From: Protea cynaroides
Lineage: Eukaryota > Streptophyta > Magnoliopsida > Proteales > Proteaceae
Assembly: GCA_028583415.1 (NCBI GenBank)
Contig: CM053276.1
Span: 12,049,774 to 12,113,773, forward strand
Direction: 5' to 3'
Length of the DNA stretch: 64,000 nt
In this document: positions 10,981 to 23,702 of the stretch, piece by piece
Numbering within the stretch: the stretch's first letter is position 1
Layout of the letters: each line of letters opens with the position of its first letter
The notes under the pieces: generated by a model
The model's database searches: none
The model's input: the letters and a program-made list of their open reading frames with translations, nothing else
What the model was told of the DNA's origin: nothing
Made by a program: the position numbers and the translations under genes

Positions 10981-13936
10981 CTCACAACATAAATTAGGAC
11001 GATCTTCAAAGCATCAATTGAAGCATAAGCAACAGCCATTAGCAAACCTCTTGGCGGGATTTGAGTGTTGTGTAATTTGTTGTCTTCTTTTAAACTAGAG
11101 ATGGAATGATCTACAATCTACAGGTTACATGATCGATTACTTTATAGAATAAATATGAAATGTATTTTCAGAATTTTAGAGCACTTTTCACTTGTCTTTA
11201 ATCTCATTCTGAGTCTGAAACAACTGCACATACTAGAAGAGTAATAATTCTTCTGGTATGTTCTTTGGACGACAAGTGTCCTATGGAGTTAAAGGTGCTA
11301 ACTCCATTAGTTAAATTAATTCTATTTTTTTAATTCATTTTATTTAGGTAATTGTTTTGGTGAATTGGCAATCACGATTTTTAAGGTAAGTTAATTTATT
11401 AGAAATAAAACTCTAACGATTTTTAAGGTAAGTAAATATATTAAAAATAAAACTCTAATTACTTGTGATTTGATAAAACTCTTAACGATTTTTTAATTTG
11501 TTTTTTTTTTTAATTTCTATTTTCTTTTATCCATTACTTCCTATTTTAATAGTGAACAAACTAAATTAGTTATTTTTTTTTATTTGAAAAATACAATCTG
11601 GCCTTAATCAAAAATCATATTTTAATGTGGAGGAAATTTCTTGATTATCTAATGTTGTGAAATCATTGGGGAAGGAGCATCAATCTAAGGTTCATGATGA
11701 AGAAGATAATGTTCCTTCTCTTTGTCATGATTTTCCCAACGGGTTCGCAACTTTCTCTTAGGTTTTAGTACAAAAAAATGAAATCAAAATGAAAGAGAAA
11801 GGAGTTTCAATCCAAGGTTCACAATGAAGATGATGATGTTTCTTCTCTTTGTCAGGATTTGCCCCAATAAGTTCACAATTTCCTCCTAGGTTTTAGTATA
11901 AGAAAACTAAATCAAAATGAAGAGGGAATTTGAGGAAGAAGACTTGCAGTTGATAGGGAAGATGTTCCTATTTATTTTTAGATTTCACGATTTTGAAATC
12001 TTCCAATCTTCTTTTGATTCAATGTTTGTTCATGTAATTGATCCGGCAACAAGTGGGAATTATGATTTATTATCATAATTTATTTCTTCCAATTTGAATC
12101 GATAAAAAAATAAAAATTAAAAAAAGAAAAGAAGAAACACCAAAAAATCGTGAGAGATTATCTATCAATTTAAATATGATTTTTAATTAAGGAAGATTTT
12201 ATTTTTCAACGAAAAAAAAATAACCAATCTACTATTTTAGTTGACTTATCTTATTAATAGAAAATAATGGGAGAAAAAAATGGAATTAAAACAGAGTTAT
12301 ATAAGTTAACGAAAGTTAACAACCGTTAACTCATGGGACACATGTCATCTAAACAATGTACTCTTCTAATACGTGCAGCTGATTTGGACTCTCTTATTCC
12401 TCTCGTATCTCCATCTTCCCCTATTTCTGTCACTATTTTCAGGGAATGAATATCTAGTTTTCTTAAAATAAATTTAAATAGGAAAAAGAAGGAAAGTTGA
12501 TTACAATCAACAGCTAGTGTTAACAATCTATTGAAGGTTTTCGATCTCTCTCTCTCTCTCTCTAACATCTCTTTTTCTTTTACTTTTTTGAATTTTTTAT
12601 AAGAATCTTTATTTTGATACATGATAAATTCTAGGATAATAGAGATAATATATGGGTTTGGATCCTCTCCTTTCGTTGCAGGGACTCCAGTTGTAGTCCT
12701 TCGGATTCAATACATCGGTATGTGCACCTGACAAACCTTAACTGATAAAAATTAAATATTTATAAACACTAATTAAAAAATTATATGTAAAATTAAAGTA
12801 GAACATAATTGACAATAATTACAGTCCTTGTTATTGAGTAACAATTATATTTGAAAATTCACTTGATTTTAAAGAGGAACATCTACAATTTAATCATCTA
12901 ATCATAAAAAAAAATTAATTCATTTTAGAATCTCTTTTGGCATGCTTATGTGAAATTCTACAATTAGCATAATTCACCCTATACAAATTCATTGAAGATA
13001 CTAGTGCTGTTAAAACATCACTTTATTCGACTTACTAGTTTTGGGGTTAAGCCCAATTGGGCCCAAATTTATCTGAAGCTCTGAAGCATACAATAGAAAT
13101 TTGATACATTCATCTCTGAGAATGTATCAAGCCTTCAACTAAAAAGCATAACATTGCGACTGTAAATCGATGCAGTTTCAGCTTAACCGGTTTGGTTAGA
13201 GATATAGACATAAATTAAAATATAATTAATTAATAATCGGTTCCAAGTGGTCTAACTAAAATTGATTACTAATCTATTCGGTTTAATAGATTTCTAATCA
13301 GTTTTATAATAATGTTGTAGAAAACCATTCTCATGTGGTGTAAGTCTTGGAGGAGGGTTCAGAAAAGCATGAGATTTTTGGAAGCCAAACAAAGGAGTTC
13401 AAGTAAATATTGGAATTAAAATCGCCATGGAGCCCGAGCCATCATTACGATATTGAACGACCCACTTTTGGTTAGGACGAGTTCATCTTCAATTTCAATC
13501 CTCAATGGATGATTATAGGAAGAATCTCGAAGAAACTTTAGAGACTATCTATGTTATTTTTTAAACCAGTCTTCTATTGGTTTGAAACCATCAATTTTTG
13601 GTTCAAATCAAATCCAAACCGTTTATATACGTTCAATTCGGTTCTTAAATGCCAGTTTTGATTTAGATAGCAATTTTGGTTTAGTATTGACACCCTTAAC
13701 TGCGACTACAACTGTTATTTTCCGTCTCTTTTGGTTGTTGCTGTTAAAAGTATTTGCTTCTAATCCCCTTGGAGCCAAATCATGTAGAAATTAAACATAG
13801 AAAGCCTTTCTTTTTATCCCTTTCTCTATTTTGGCTTCAACCTTTGAGCTCATGGCAAGCAGTGGGCTTTACTTGTGCAATGTTGCTGGGAAAGAAACCG
13901 CATGGTTTAGGTTTTTCCTAGTGGACTCGACATTAC

Positions 13937-13967
<31 letters not shown>

Positions 13968-15370
13968 CCAATCACGTCTTTACAGCCTAGCCCAACCTCA
14001 AACCCAGCCCAAGATCATCCGTTGGGTGGGAATGCTGAATTGGAATTTGATGGTTCGGCTAGGCTCGACTCAGCTGGCCTTACCTGACCCACTTACATTT
14101 TATTTAGTAGGATTGCAATAGGGTTGGATTGGGCTGGAGTTTTTAAAACTCCAGCCCAACCATGAGTCCACTTATCTGGGCCCAGGGTCACGCCCCGCTA
14201 GACCTGACTCAGGGCCTGAAAAATCTAACCCTACCCTCTCTAAGGAGTGGGTCAGGCTAATTACCCTGATTTACGGTGATCATGGGGAGGGGGAAAGGAG
14301 ATGCAGGGGCTGGGACAAGTTAGGGAGAAGGGGAAAAAAAGAATAAAAAGAAAGAACAAGAAAAGGAAAAAGAAGACATGGTTGGGCCGGGCTCAGCCCA
14401 GCTCAAGGTCTCAACCCTGGCCTGACCCGACCCTGACTCAAAGCTAGACAGCTATGACTTGCCCTCATGGCCATATCTCAACCCAGAACTGTTCGAGCTG
14501 AAGATGGTGGAGGGCGAGTTCGGGAAGACATGGTCAAACTTGCACCCACTCTCTAAAACTAAGGATTGGGAAGGGAAAAAAGAATGCAACGTTTCCAAGT
14601 GACCCTTTCTCTATTTTATTGGGCCTGAATTAGTAATTTCATATGCATGGATGTTTCGGTTGGATTTGATGGTGATTTGAGGTTGAAACTGGTTTAGGTG
14701 GATCCATTGGAATTGGTTATTAATATTTTTTCCTTCATTTTCCTCCATTGAAAATGCGGATCGATATCCATCAGATCAATGCAAAACCCAACTCCCTCCC
14801 AACCCAAATACCAATAATACCTTCTCATGGATTGGAGGTTATCATGATGGCTCAATGATGGCACATAAAAGGAATTAGAGTCCAATAGTCCTTGACGCCG
14901 CTAATGTCAATCAGAAAGACCCTTTAATAATAGGATGGTTTGGTTCGAATTTCTTAACCAATTTGGACACTCATAAGCCTACCTCTAAGGATTTTTATGG
15001 GATTGAAAAATTTTGAGTCTTTAACCATAAAAAAGATTTATAACAAATAAGCATGTTTAAGGATTTATATAGAATTAAAAAGTTTGGTTGCAATAAGTCT
15101 ACCATGAATTAAAACATGACTAGTATCATAACCCGAGAAATCTTGAATCTAATTCACCAAATCTTCTAATAAAATTGATACCTAAAATAAGTTCATATTT
15201 TGCCTTTTCTTCGTAAGTGTAAGTATGACTTTAACTACAATGACTTTAATTTAAACATCAACACATTTAGAAGACCAACAACACCTATGGCCCCAGCAAC
15301 ACCTACATTAAATAAAATTTAAAATTCAAATCATTCAATTCAGCATTTTTCAGAGCCATTATTTACAAAA
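10981..15370 (+). repeat. Block B: TIR gene 1 downstream flank, copy of 451-5,940
   Basis: Colinear with block A (anchors given there). It has the empty site for the copia remnant at about 12,505-12,525 and contains (CT)n at about 12,545-12,563 and (AG)n at 13,939-13,963. A short direct duplication ('aaggagcatcaatctaaggttc...' and 'aaggagtttcaatccaaggttc...') lies at 11,675-11,910. No coding region is recognised. Short ORFs here are chance. Confidence 0.85.
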
Positions 15371-15589
15371 TTAGTGTCAATAAACAATTGACCTTGCCGT
15401 AATCAACCTTAATCTCTTTGAGTTTGGTGTTTTTCATCTTTCTAGTAATGGGATTTTGAATTTTGACACATGATCCGGTGTAAAATGCCATGGATAACAA
15501 TCATCGGTGTCTGTCAGATTGGCGCAAAACCCAATCCCCTCCCAATCCAAATATCAATAATACACTCTCCTGCATTTAAGGTTACCATG

Positions 15590-16340
15590 GTGGCCTAATG
15601 ACGGCTCACAAAAGGGAAGGAGTCAAATGGGCCTTGACACTGGTCAATGTCAATTAGAAAGACCCCTCAATAATAGGATGGTCTAGTTACGATTCGTTAA
15701 TGGTTTTAGACATTTAAAAGCCTAATTCTAAGGATTTGTGTTGTGGGTTTGCCATAAATAATAGTAGAAATATTTGTTGTAGCTTAAGAAATTTCTCAAA
15801 GACCAGGAATTATCCGTATATAGAAATGAAATAAGTGGAAAATCTTTTGTTGTGTTATAACAACTTCCCTATCTTATTCCAATCTAACAAACAATAAAAG
15901 ATTCCAGTACTATCATGTGCCTTGTGCGATGCCGTGGCTACTGGTTACCCTTTCTAAATTATACAGCTAACATATTAATTAGAAGATCGTCCCACGTAGC
16001 TGACCAATCTCTTTTTTATTTATAGGTCTTGTTTCATGACACTGGCCAATGTCATGGAGCATGGACACCGATAACTTTTGGGGGCACAAGATTAGGCCTC
16101 GTCAATAAAGGTATTTTGATAACCTCATAAATAAATTATATATTTGGTATTTGGGTAAGGAGAGGAGTTATCAATCTCACAGACACTGAACACCGGTATC
16201 AATTGCTTTTGGCTTGACCAGACGCGTGTGAAAAAAAAAAATAGCATGGATATACCTTAATGGTCAATGGACCGATTCTATGGTGGTGGAATTCTGATTT
16301 GCTCACAACCTTCCCAACTTCCCTACACATGAAAATCAAC
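15590..16340 (+). repeat. Block D: third partial TIR-unit copy
   Basis: 15,590-15,735 repeats the 'gtcaattagaaagaccc...ataggatggt' piece of blocks A and B. At about 15,735 it jumps into the 3' flank of a TIR gene (15,735-16,120). 16,230-16,340 ('atggatataccttaatggtcaatgg') also occurs inverted at about 51,590-51,690. No TIR coding exon remains between these joins, so a unit boundary with the gene deleted is the simplest reading. Confidence 0.75.
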
Positions 16341-17485
16341 CTTTTTTTACTCACCAGCCGTGTGGAAGGATTTGGCTCGTCTACTATATATATACCCATT
16401 GGCGCACTACCGAGGATCTTTTTTCTTAACTGAGAACAACTTAACGGATCTGGGTCAAATACCCATATGCAGAAAACATTTAATCTTGTGATCCCGATTT
16501 GGGGAAAATCCAAGCAACCTCACATTGCAACCCGATTTTAAGTAATATTTGGTCATAAATTTAAGGGTGTCAATCGGTGTGTTTGGACAGGGCAAAACAG
16601 TTCCGGACTTATTCTGGAAAGCTTAAAATCAAACCATTAAAAAAGGTCTGGTTTGAGTCCTGTACGATTCAATTCGATATGAATCATATTGGGTAATGTA
16701 TGTTTATCGGTCTATACATATTAAAATGTTGAATTAATAGGTTCTTATCGATCCAACATCGATTGGTATTGATTTGGTTTTTCATTGCCTCTATGTATAT
16801 TTGTTAAAATATTGGTGTAGTGTCTTCTTATCGGTCAATTAGTGGATTGTTATTGGTTTGGTTTTGGTTTATTTGGTAGGTCATATCAATCGGTGCGATC
16901 AGATTTCGATTCATCATCAATCCTTAAAAATTAATCCTGACCAATAAAACTTCGGTCTGATTATGATTGCTTCTAATCTTGATTTTTGAATTGCTTTTAG
17001 TTTCGATTTTTGATTAGGACCCAATTTTTGCACCCTACTCACAATCTTAATAACCAGAAATACCCATTATATAGGGGTGTCAAAATTTCTGCTGTTCAGA
17101 TTAAACTTGACGAAAACCACACAAAACTAAATGGAAATCCTTATTTGTCCACTATTGATACCGACACCAAATGAACCAAAACTTAATGAACGATAAATTC
17201 CAATAAAACTGGTAAAATTCAATATATTCCTAGGAACAGATTTCATGTTCTGTAGGGGAACGGATTAGATGTTCAGAAAAATAAGACAAGGGGAAAACGA
17301 AGAAGAGGGATGGGATTCAGAGTTAACATAGGAGGGGAAAGGGGAGAAAGAGAAATTGAGAGAGAAGAGACTTGCAAGAGTAGGAGATTCCTTTTCATTT
17401 CATGTATCTTTGCATTATCTTTTTACAGAAAAAAAAATGGCCTTAAATGGCCTACACAATGAAAGTATGGGGATAAGGGAAGTAG

Positions 17486-17540
<55 letters not shown>

Positions 17541-17983
17541 GTTTTAGGGAGCAGAATTTGAGCAGATAATGGAACAACAAATATATCAAACATATGCATC
17601 TGGCATTCACCAGAAAGAATATAATTAGAATAGAATGCATTAGCAAGAGCTGGGGGATAGCACTAAGAGGCAACAAGATGAGGGGAAATTAACGGAGATA
17701 GGTTCAGTCATTTGCAACAAAGACCAACAACTGCACCAATTAGCAGGGCTGTTAGGACTTATGATGCAAAGGGACTAGCTTTCATTCAGTATACACTACT
17801 GTCTAAGTGTCTCCACAACAACCCTCACTGAATCTACAACAACATAATTCAAGGAATTCTGAACAAATGTATTACCTGAAAATCAGTGGGGAGCCATTAG
17901 CTTTTACATCTATTTATAGCATACAATGAACTACAGTATACCCCTTCATAATCAGTATTAAAAAAAAAAAAGAAAAAAAAAGA
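16341..17983. other. Intergenic with a long (CT)n tract
   Basis: No gene recognised. 16,560-17,180 is 'tcggttcggttt'-type sequence of the sort also seen at 3,540-3,700, 4,500-4,650 and 13,560-13,700. 17,491-17,538 is a (TC)n microsatellite. Confidence 0.6.
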
Positions 17984-18321
17984 GGTTTTTCACATGTTAA
18001 ATGTTACCTTTCTAGATATTCTTCAAAAGTGATACCAACAAGTGGTATCATTGCTTATACCAACAAGTTATATCAGAATTAGGTTTAAGAGGGGAGCTAT
18101 GACGAAACTCGACATCAGCATGGTACTTCAAGAAATTACAAAGTAACTTGACAGATGATTAGAATGATAAATCATTGGAGATCATTACAGTTCGTAGATG
18201 ATGAAGAGAAAAAAAAATTACAAAAAAATATTCTAATACCATGTGAAGATATGAGTCAGAGAGTTGAACCGTGTTTAAAAGACTAAAGGAGAAAAAGAAG
18301 TGTAGATGAGTATTAGGATTT
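17984..18321. repeat. Duplicated segment, copy 1 left part
   Basis: The stretch from 'gaggtttttcacatgtt' to 'gtgtagatgagtattaggatt' is about 90% matched at 22,195-22,535. Copy 1 continues at 19,651-19,925 after Pack-MULE 1, whereas copy 2 is uninterrupted. Confidence 0.9.
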
Positions 18322-19641
18322 GAATAAATTTCAGCTACCCCCCAAAATTGTTTCGAAACATCACCTACCACCCACACCTTTCAAAAAACATCAACTACCA
18401 CCCAAACGTTTACCACCGTTAATCAAATAGGTCCACTCCGTTAAACGAATTCCGTTAATTGCTGATGTCACCCAAAATTGATTTTAAAATAGACAATAAT
18501 GCCCTTAAGAAAATATTAAAAGATGGTTTTACCCTCCTTCACTTAAGGAGGGTAAAACCCCAAATCTAAATCATGTTTCTTCTTCTTCTCTAGAACTAGC
18601 CTTTCTTCTCCGATTATCTTCGTCGACGACGATGCAAGCTTTTTCTTCCCCGACGATGGCGCAACGAAGCTTTGGCCAGTGACAATGAGCGAACCGAATC
18701 TGAATAGAAAAAGATCACAGTGTTTTATCTACTGGCGGAGTGAATCCCACGAAGCGCATGTCGGCTGATGCCATCGACATTACCAAACGGTGTGAATCCT
18801 AACACAAAACACAAAAATAATTGGTTTGCGGAAGTTGAGAAATCTACAGAATTGGTGAGAATTGGTATGTCAATAAATAGTGTTACGACTAGAGAGACGT
18901 TGAATAAATGTCCATTGGAGAACGGCCATGCCAATGGTGATTCTCTGAAGTATAAGCGGAGGAACGTAGTTGTCAAGCGGGATTTTCCAAAGGGTTATGG
19001 ACGATTTGCAGAGAGTATTAATAGGTTTTCAAAGGTAAGCGATGGGAGCACCGAAGATGAAACAATTGGTGATCTTCAGCTGTCAAAGATTCTGGAGTTT
19101 TGGGCGATTCTCAAGCTCCGGAATTCTTGAACAGTTTCGTTCAGGCAGAATCACATACGTCGAAGACTTTCAACCACTGAGACTGCAAATTGTTTAGAAA
19201 CTTCAGATCAAGTGGAAGAGCTTAAACCAGTGAAAGATGTAGAGCATGAGACGTCGACCCACATACCCCATGCTCTGGATTCTGAGACTCCGAAGCCGTT
19301 AGAAACTTCAGATCAGATGAAAGGGCTAGAAATGGTGAAACCTCTGGAGTACGAAACATCAACCCATATATCCCAACAATCTCTGGTTTCTCAGATCTAA
19401 ACCGTCTTTTAACATTTCCTCTGGAGTACGAATCTCCATTTGAGTACGAATCTCCATTTGAGTACGATATCTAAACCTCTTGAGTACGAATCTCCATTTG
19501 GGTAGGAGAAGTTGAGGGAGGGAAAGAGGAAAGGAAAGAGAAGGGTAAAAATGTCTAATGCTGATTTTCGTTTCCTCTGTCAGTTACTTGGGTGTAGTTG
19601 ATGTTTTGAAACTATAATGGGGAGTAACTGAAATTAATCCT
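18322..19641. mobile_element. Pack-MULE 1 (1,320 bp, 9-bp target duplication)
   Basis: The 9-mer TTAGGATTT occurs at 18,313-18,321 and 19,642-19,650, and the uninterrupted copy at about 22,530 shows it once. Ends are inverted repeats of roughly 50 bp: left 'AATAAATTTCAGCTACC', right (minus strand) 'GATTAATTTCAGTTACTCC', both followed by 'GTTTC.AAACATCA.CTAC'. Subterminal 'cactccgtta...gatgtca' sequence is shared with the other MULEs of this window. Nine-base duplications and long terminal repeats are Mutator-superfamily hallmarks. It has no transposase and carries captured coding sequence. Confidence 0.88.
18768..19400 (+). pseudogene. Captured SUVH5/6-like histone H3K9 methyltransferase N-terminal fragment
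   Basis: A single frame runs 211 codons with one in-frame TGA at 19,128-19,130. The diagnostic piece is 'KYKRRNVVVKRDFPKGYG', matching the 'KRRKVSAVRDFPPGCG' box in the long N-terminal region of plant SUVH5/6 proteins. The rest is Glu/Ser/Thr-rich with a repeated 'LETSDQ', as expected of that disordered region. SRA, pre-SET and SET domains are absent. It sits wholly inside Pack-MULE 1 and is therefore a captured fragment rather than a gene. The SUVH assignment rests on one motif, so it is moderate. Confidence 0.6.
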
Positions 19642-19650
19642 TTAGGATTT

Positions 19651-20038
19651 TGATTGCTCAGTATTGTTACTTAATGAATGTGGAGCGAACATCATAAGAT
19701 CAAAATGCCTAAATTGTAAAAACTTCTGTGTTTCAGTGCAAGCTTCCATGGCATGCAGGTTTTGGATGTGATGAGACTGGAGAGATGAGAAATGAAAATG
19801 ATATTCTGTTTGGCAAACTCATTGAAAGGAATAAGTGGAAGATATGTTCAGGCTACAAATATCGTGGAACATAATGAAGGTTGCCAAAACATTAAATGCA
19901 GGTTTGTTTCATCATCTTTCTTACACTTCAGGATTTAATTTGATGTTTTGATTTGATATCCTTATCTATTGCCTTATTGCAGATGTGGGGTCCTCTTTTA
20001 CTATACTTGTAGAAAAATAAAAAAAGAGGTTTTTCAAT
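19651..20038. repeat. Duplicated segment, copy 1 right part, plus 'tcaggattta' module
   Basis: 19,651-19,925 matches 22,535-22,805. It then switches to a 110-bp module (19,928-20,037) that in the second copy lies in front of the segment (22,099-22,195). The order of modules therefore differs between the two copies, implying tandem duplication followed by rearrangement. Confidence 0.8.
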
Positions 20039-20449
20039 TGAGGTCAACCCTATCTTCTGGCTAATAGCATCAACCACCATAAAAGAATCCTTGGCATTGT
20101 CACCAGATTTGTTGTAGATAACACATTCACCTAATAGAACAGCTGCCAAACCCCTGACACAGACAAAAACAGATGGGCTCGACACCAATTCAAGCAGAAA
20201 TGTTAGGTGAGGCCTTGAATCTAGAAAGGAATAAACTGCTTTAGGGCAATCTGCCAGCCAAGTGACTAGCAGTTGCAAGATAATGGGTTGGATAAATGAG
20301 TCTTCAATTGAAGATGAGTTTCTGTTTTTGTGGTTGTTTTTCTTCTTTCTCAAGGGGGAGGCAAGAATCAAATACTTTACTAGGAGGTGCATGAGTGGCT
20401 CTGAGCCACCTAAGGAAGACATTGGTGCTTCAATTTCAATTTGTATGGC
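20039..20449 (-). pseudogene. Golgin candidate 6 (GC6/p115-like) exon fragment
   Basis: On the minus strand, an acceptor-like TTTCAG at 20,450 precedes 137 codons running from 'AIQIEIEAPMSSLGG' through 'LVTWLADCPKAV', 'FLDSRPHLTFLLELV' and 'VCVRGLAAVLLGECVIYNK' to 'ISQKIGLTS'. This matches the armadillo-repeat part of plant GC6 (vesicle tethering at Golgi/ER exit sites). Homology stops at LTS exactly where the 'gaggttttt' repeat module begins, so the exon is cut off. No other GC6 exon is recognised nearby. The reading frame is intact over the fragment, suggesting recent capture or duplication. Confidence 0.8.
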
Positions 20450-21914
20450 CTGAAATGTAGAAGCAGATAATTAGACAAGTTTAATAAAAAGCTGCATTCT
20501 ACCTATCATAGTTTCAAGAGCTGAAGACATCTCCTTAAACTCTGAAAGGTGATCAAATGCATCTTGTATGAAAAACTGAAAATACAAATTGGAAAAATGA
20601 AGGTCGTTCGGTTTTCTTCAGAGTGAGCTTCTGGTAGGCATGCAATTCGCTTTAACTTTAATATTTTTCATAATTTGTTTACTCTTTTCTGGAAGGAGAA
20701 GAACATAGTGATTTAATTAGCAAAGAAAAGAAAAATAGTAAATCCTGAAGGTGTAAATCTCATTATCCTCAAGGTGTAAATCTCATTTAGACGAGACATT
20801 CTTTTTTTTTTTTTACTCCATGATTTGCCATTCACTGCTTATGCTGTTAAGACTCAAGAGTAATATTTAAAGTGGACATTATCAGAATACAAACAAAAGA
20901 TTTATAACACACTGACAATGGAGCTCGCTATAAAGAAAGAGAAAAAACTATAAACCCAAAAATAGTATTCAGGTAGAATTTGATCAATTCAGTGCACATT
21001 TTGGAGTCGCAGATTTCCTAAAACCTTGAAGAATAGGACTGCAAATGAGCTCTGAAACACTTAATGGCTTTCTATGACAATGTTTCCAGGAACTATATGT
21101 TAACTTTTACATGGCTGTATCCAAAACGGGAAAGAAAATCGTTGCCAAATCCTACAAAATACTCATTATCAGAAATTACAAACTAAATAGAAGAACATTA
21201 CCTGCTGCAATCATAGGTAATCTTCTACAGGAGAGAGGCAAATAAAACGACCACGAAAAACCCTAAAAAATACAATGAGAAAGAAACTGATTAGGGAAAA
21301 AAAATTCAGCCCTAACTTGAAATCGCAGAGAGAGAGAGAGAGAGAGAGAAGTGAAAAAAAAAATACCTTGCACAGTCAGAGAAAATGTCGAAGAGATGGA
21401 CAGAACATGAACAAATGAAGCCAAGCCAGCAACTTCGTCTTCGGAGAGAGTGAAAGAGAAAACACAGACAAAGATTCCTCTCAACATTCGGCTTCCAAAG
21501 AGAGAGAATCTGTACGCTGGATCTTCGTCTTCGTCTTTGCAGCAAGATGAGGAGTCTTCTCTTCCACAGATGAACAAGGAGCTCGAATATGCACTTCGGA
21601 TCTTCGACTGCTACTTTTTCTTTTGTCTTCCACCTATTTCGTGTAGTAGAGATGACCAACAATGGAGAAAGACTGAGTTATCGGGAGTAAGTTCTTATGT
21701 TGGGAGTCGACTCCCCTCAACTATCTCCCCAAAATGACTCCGGAGTTAAAGGAGCAAGTTATTTTAACTCCGAAATTTCTTCTCCCAGACTCATTTTCTA
21801 TCCGGTTCACTCCATTGGAGTCACAATTTGAACCGGTATTATCAATCGCTATTCTACTCTGGATTGACTCCGGAGCTAAGAAGTGGGAGCTGGGAGTGTT
21901 ATCAAACGCACCCT
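20450..21914 (-). other. Exon-like and 5'-UTR-like sequence next to the GC6 fragment
   Basis: On the minus strand a 73-base exon-like piece (about 20,503-20,577; acceptor ATTTTCAG, donor ATAG|GTAGAA; would read FIQDAFDHLSEFKEMSSAL) and a donor-like GCAG|GTAATG at about 21,200 follow a possible 5' leader at 21,370-21,660. I do not recognise the encoded piece and it does not look like GC6. The right end (21,670-21,914) is rich in 'gactccggag' and ends 'gttatcaaacgcaccc', resembling a hAT-type terminus. Its left partner is not found. Confidence 0.35.
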
Positions 21915-22098
21915 TAATTTCTACCCAATGGATCATAATTGCCACATCATTCGATCATGTGATAGAAATGTAGAACTAGATGATTATCATTAATGGAGGC
22001 CAGCTAGTGTTGAAGTTTTTTTGTTTTTGGTTAAAACTAGTGTTGAAGTTTGAAATAAGATTTTTTTTTTATTCTCCATACCATTGTTCCAACACTTC

Positions 22099-22885
22099 AG
22101 GATTTAATTTGATGTTTTGATTTGATATCCTTATCTATTGCCTTGATGCAGATGTGGGGTCCTCTTTTACTATACTTGTGGAAAAATAAAAAAGAGGTTT
22201 TTCACATGTTAGATGTTACCTTCCTAGATATTCCTCAAAAGTGATACCAACAAGTAGTATCAGAGCTTATACCAACAAGTTGTATCAAAGTTAGGTTTAA
22301 GAGGGGAACTATGGCGAAACTCGACATCAGCAGAGTACTTCAAGAAATTACAAAGTAACTTGACAGATGATTAGAATGATAAATCATTGGAGATCATTAC
22401 AGTTCGTAGACAATGAAGAGAAAAAAATTACAAGAAAATATTCTGATACCATGTGAAGATATGAGTTAGAGAGTCGAACCATGTTTAAAAGACTAAAAGA
22501 GCAAAAGAAGTGTAGATGGGTTTTAGGATTTTGATTGCTTGATATTGTTACTGAATGAATGTGGAGGGAACATCATAAGATCAAAGTGCCCAAATTGTAA
22601 AAACTTCTGTGTTTTCAGTACAAGCTTCCATGGCATGCAGGTTTTGGATGTGATGAGACTAGAGAGATCAGAAATGAAAATGATATTCTGTTTAGCAAAC
22701 TCGTTGAAAGGAATAAGTGGAAGATATGTTCAGGCTGCAAATATCGTGTGGAAGATAATGAAGGTTGCCAAAACATTAAATGCATGTTTGTTTCATCATC
22801 TTTCTTACACATGGTTAAGCTTGGGTCTTTTAATTTCTACCCAATGGATCATAATTGCCACATCATTCGATCATGTGGCAATGAT
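22099..22885. repeat. Duplicated segment, copy 2 (empty site for Pack-MULE 1)
   Basis: Contiguous version of 17,984-18,321 + 19,651-19,925, ending with 'ttaatttctacccaatgg...gatcatgtg', which in copy 1 is displaced to 21,915-21,960. It gives the pre-insertion state for Pack-MULE 1. Confidence 0.9.
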
Positions 22886-22949
22886 GGATATGGCAATCCA
22901 ATCGAAAGTTGGTGTATAATATCTATTATGTTCCTCTTTAAAAGATCGT

Positions 22950-23081
22950 CTCCAGTCGCCCAGTCGTCCAGTCGTGGATTGGGCGGACTGGATTCAAAGG
23001 ACACGCCCCCCATGTATTGGTATGCGTGTCCTTTGAATCCAGTCCACCCAGTCCACGACTGGACAACTAGACGGACTGGAG
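22950..23081. repeat. Near-perfect hairpin (56-bp arms, 19-nt loop)
   Basis: The left arm begins CTCCAGTCG and ends AAAGGACACG (22,950-23,005). The right arm is its reverse complement with about six differences (23,025-23,081). The loop is 'ccccccatgtattggtatg'. The arm core 'actggattcaaaggacacg' is perfectly paired. It may be a small MITE or a precursor-like foldback. No coding sequence. Confidence 0.85.
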
Positions 23082-23430
23082 GTGATCTATATCCCTCCAT
23101 TAATGGTGCAAAATAAAAAAGGGCCAGTGGGAATGAGTATTAAGGATCGAAGTAGGATCTATAGTGGGTCTGCAGTTGGATAGAGTAATTAAGGTAGTTG
23201 TGCTTGAGCTGGGCGTATGAGGGATAAATCATGATTATGTTCATGATCCTAGCCTAACTCAGCAAAACTGAGCTAAAATAATTAAGAGAGTATAGCTCAA
23301 ATCTCTGCATTTGGATTCTGGTTTGGCAAAATAGAACCGAACTCCGCACATCTAGGCAATACTATGATGTTGCCAAGTGGTTACTTTTCTGAGTTCATCT
23401 TTTAATTTTCTGCTTCATTATATATATATA
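23082..23430. other. Intergenic, nothing recognised
   Basis: AT-rich, with no ORF of note. It ends in a short (TA)n tract that serves as the probable target site of the MULE beginning at 23,431. Confidence 0.6.
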
Positions 23431-23626
23431 GAAAAAATTTCATCTACACCCCATCAAAGATTGTTAACATCATCTACACCCACAAGTTTGTAAAAACATC
23501 ACCTAGGTCCCAAAACTTTGGTGTGGTAATCAAAGAAGTCCACTCCGTCGGTTAATTCCCCGTTAGATGCGACGTCAACCGAAATAAAAATTTTCATGGA
23601 CAATACTGCCTAAGAAAAAGGAAAAA

Positions 23627-23627
23627 A

Positions 23628-23702
<75 letters not shown>

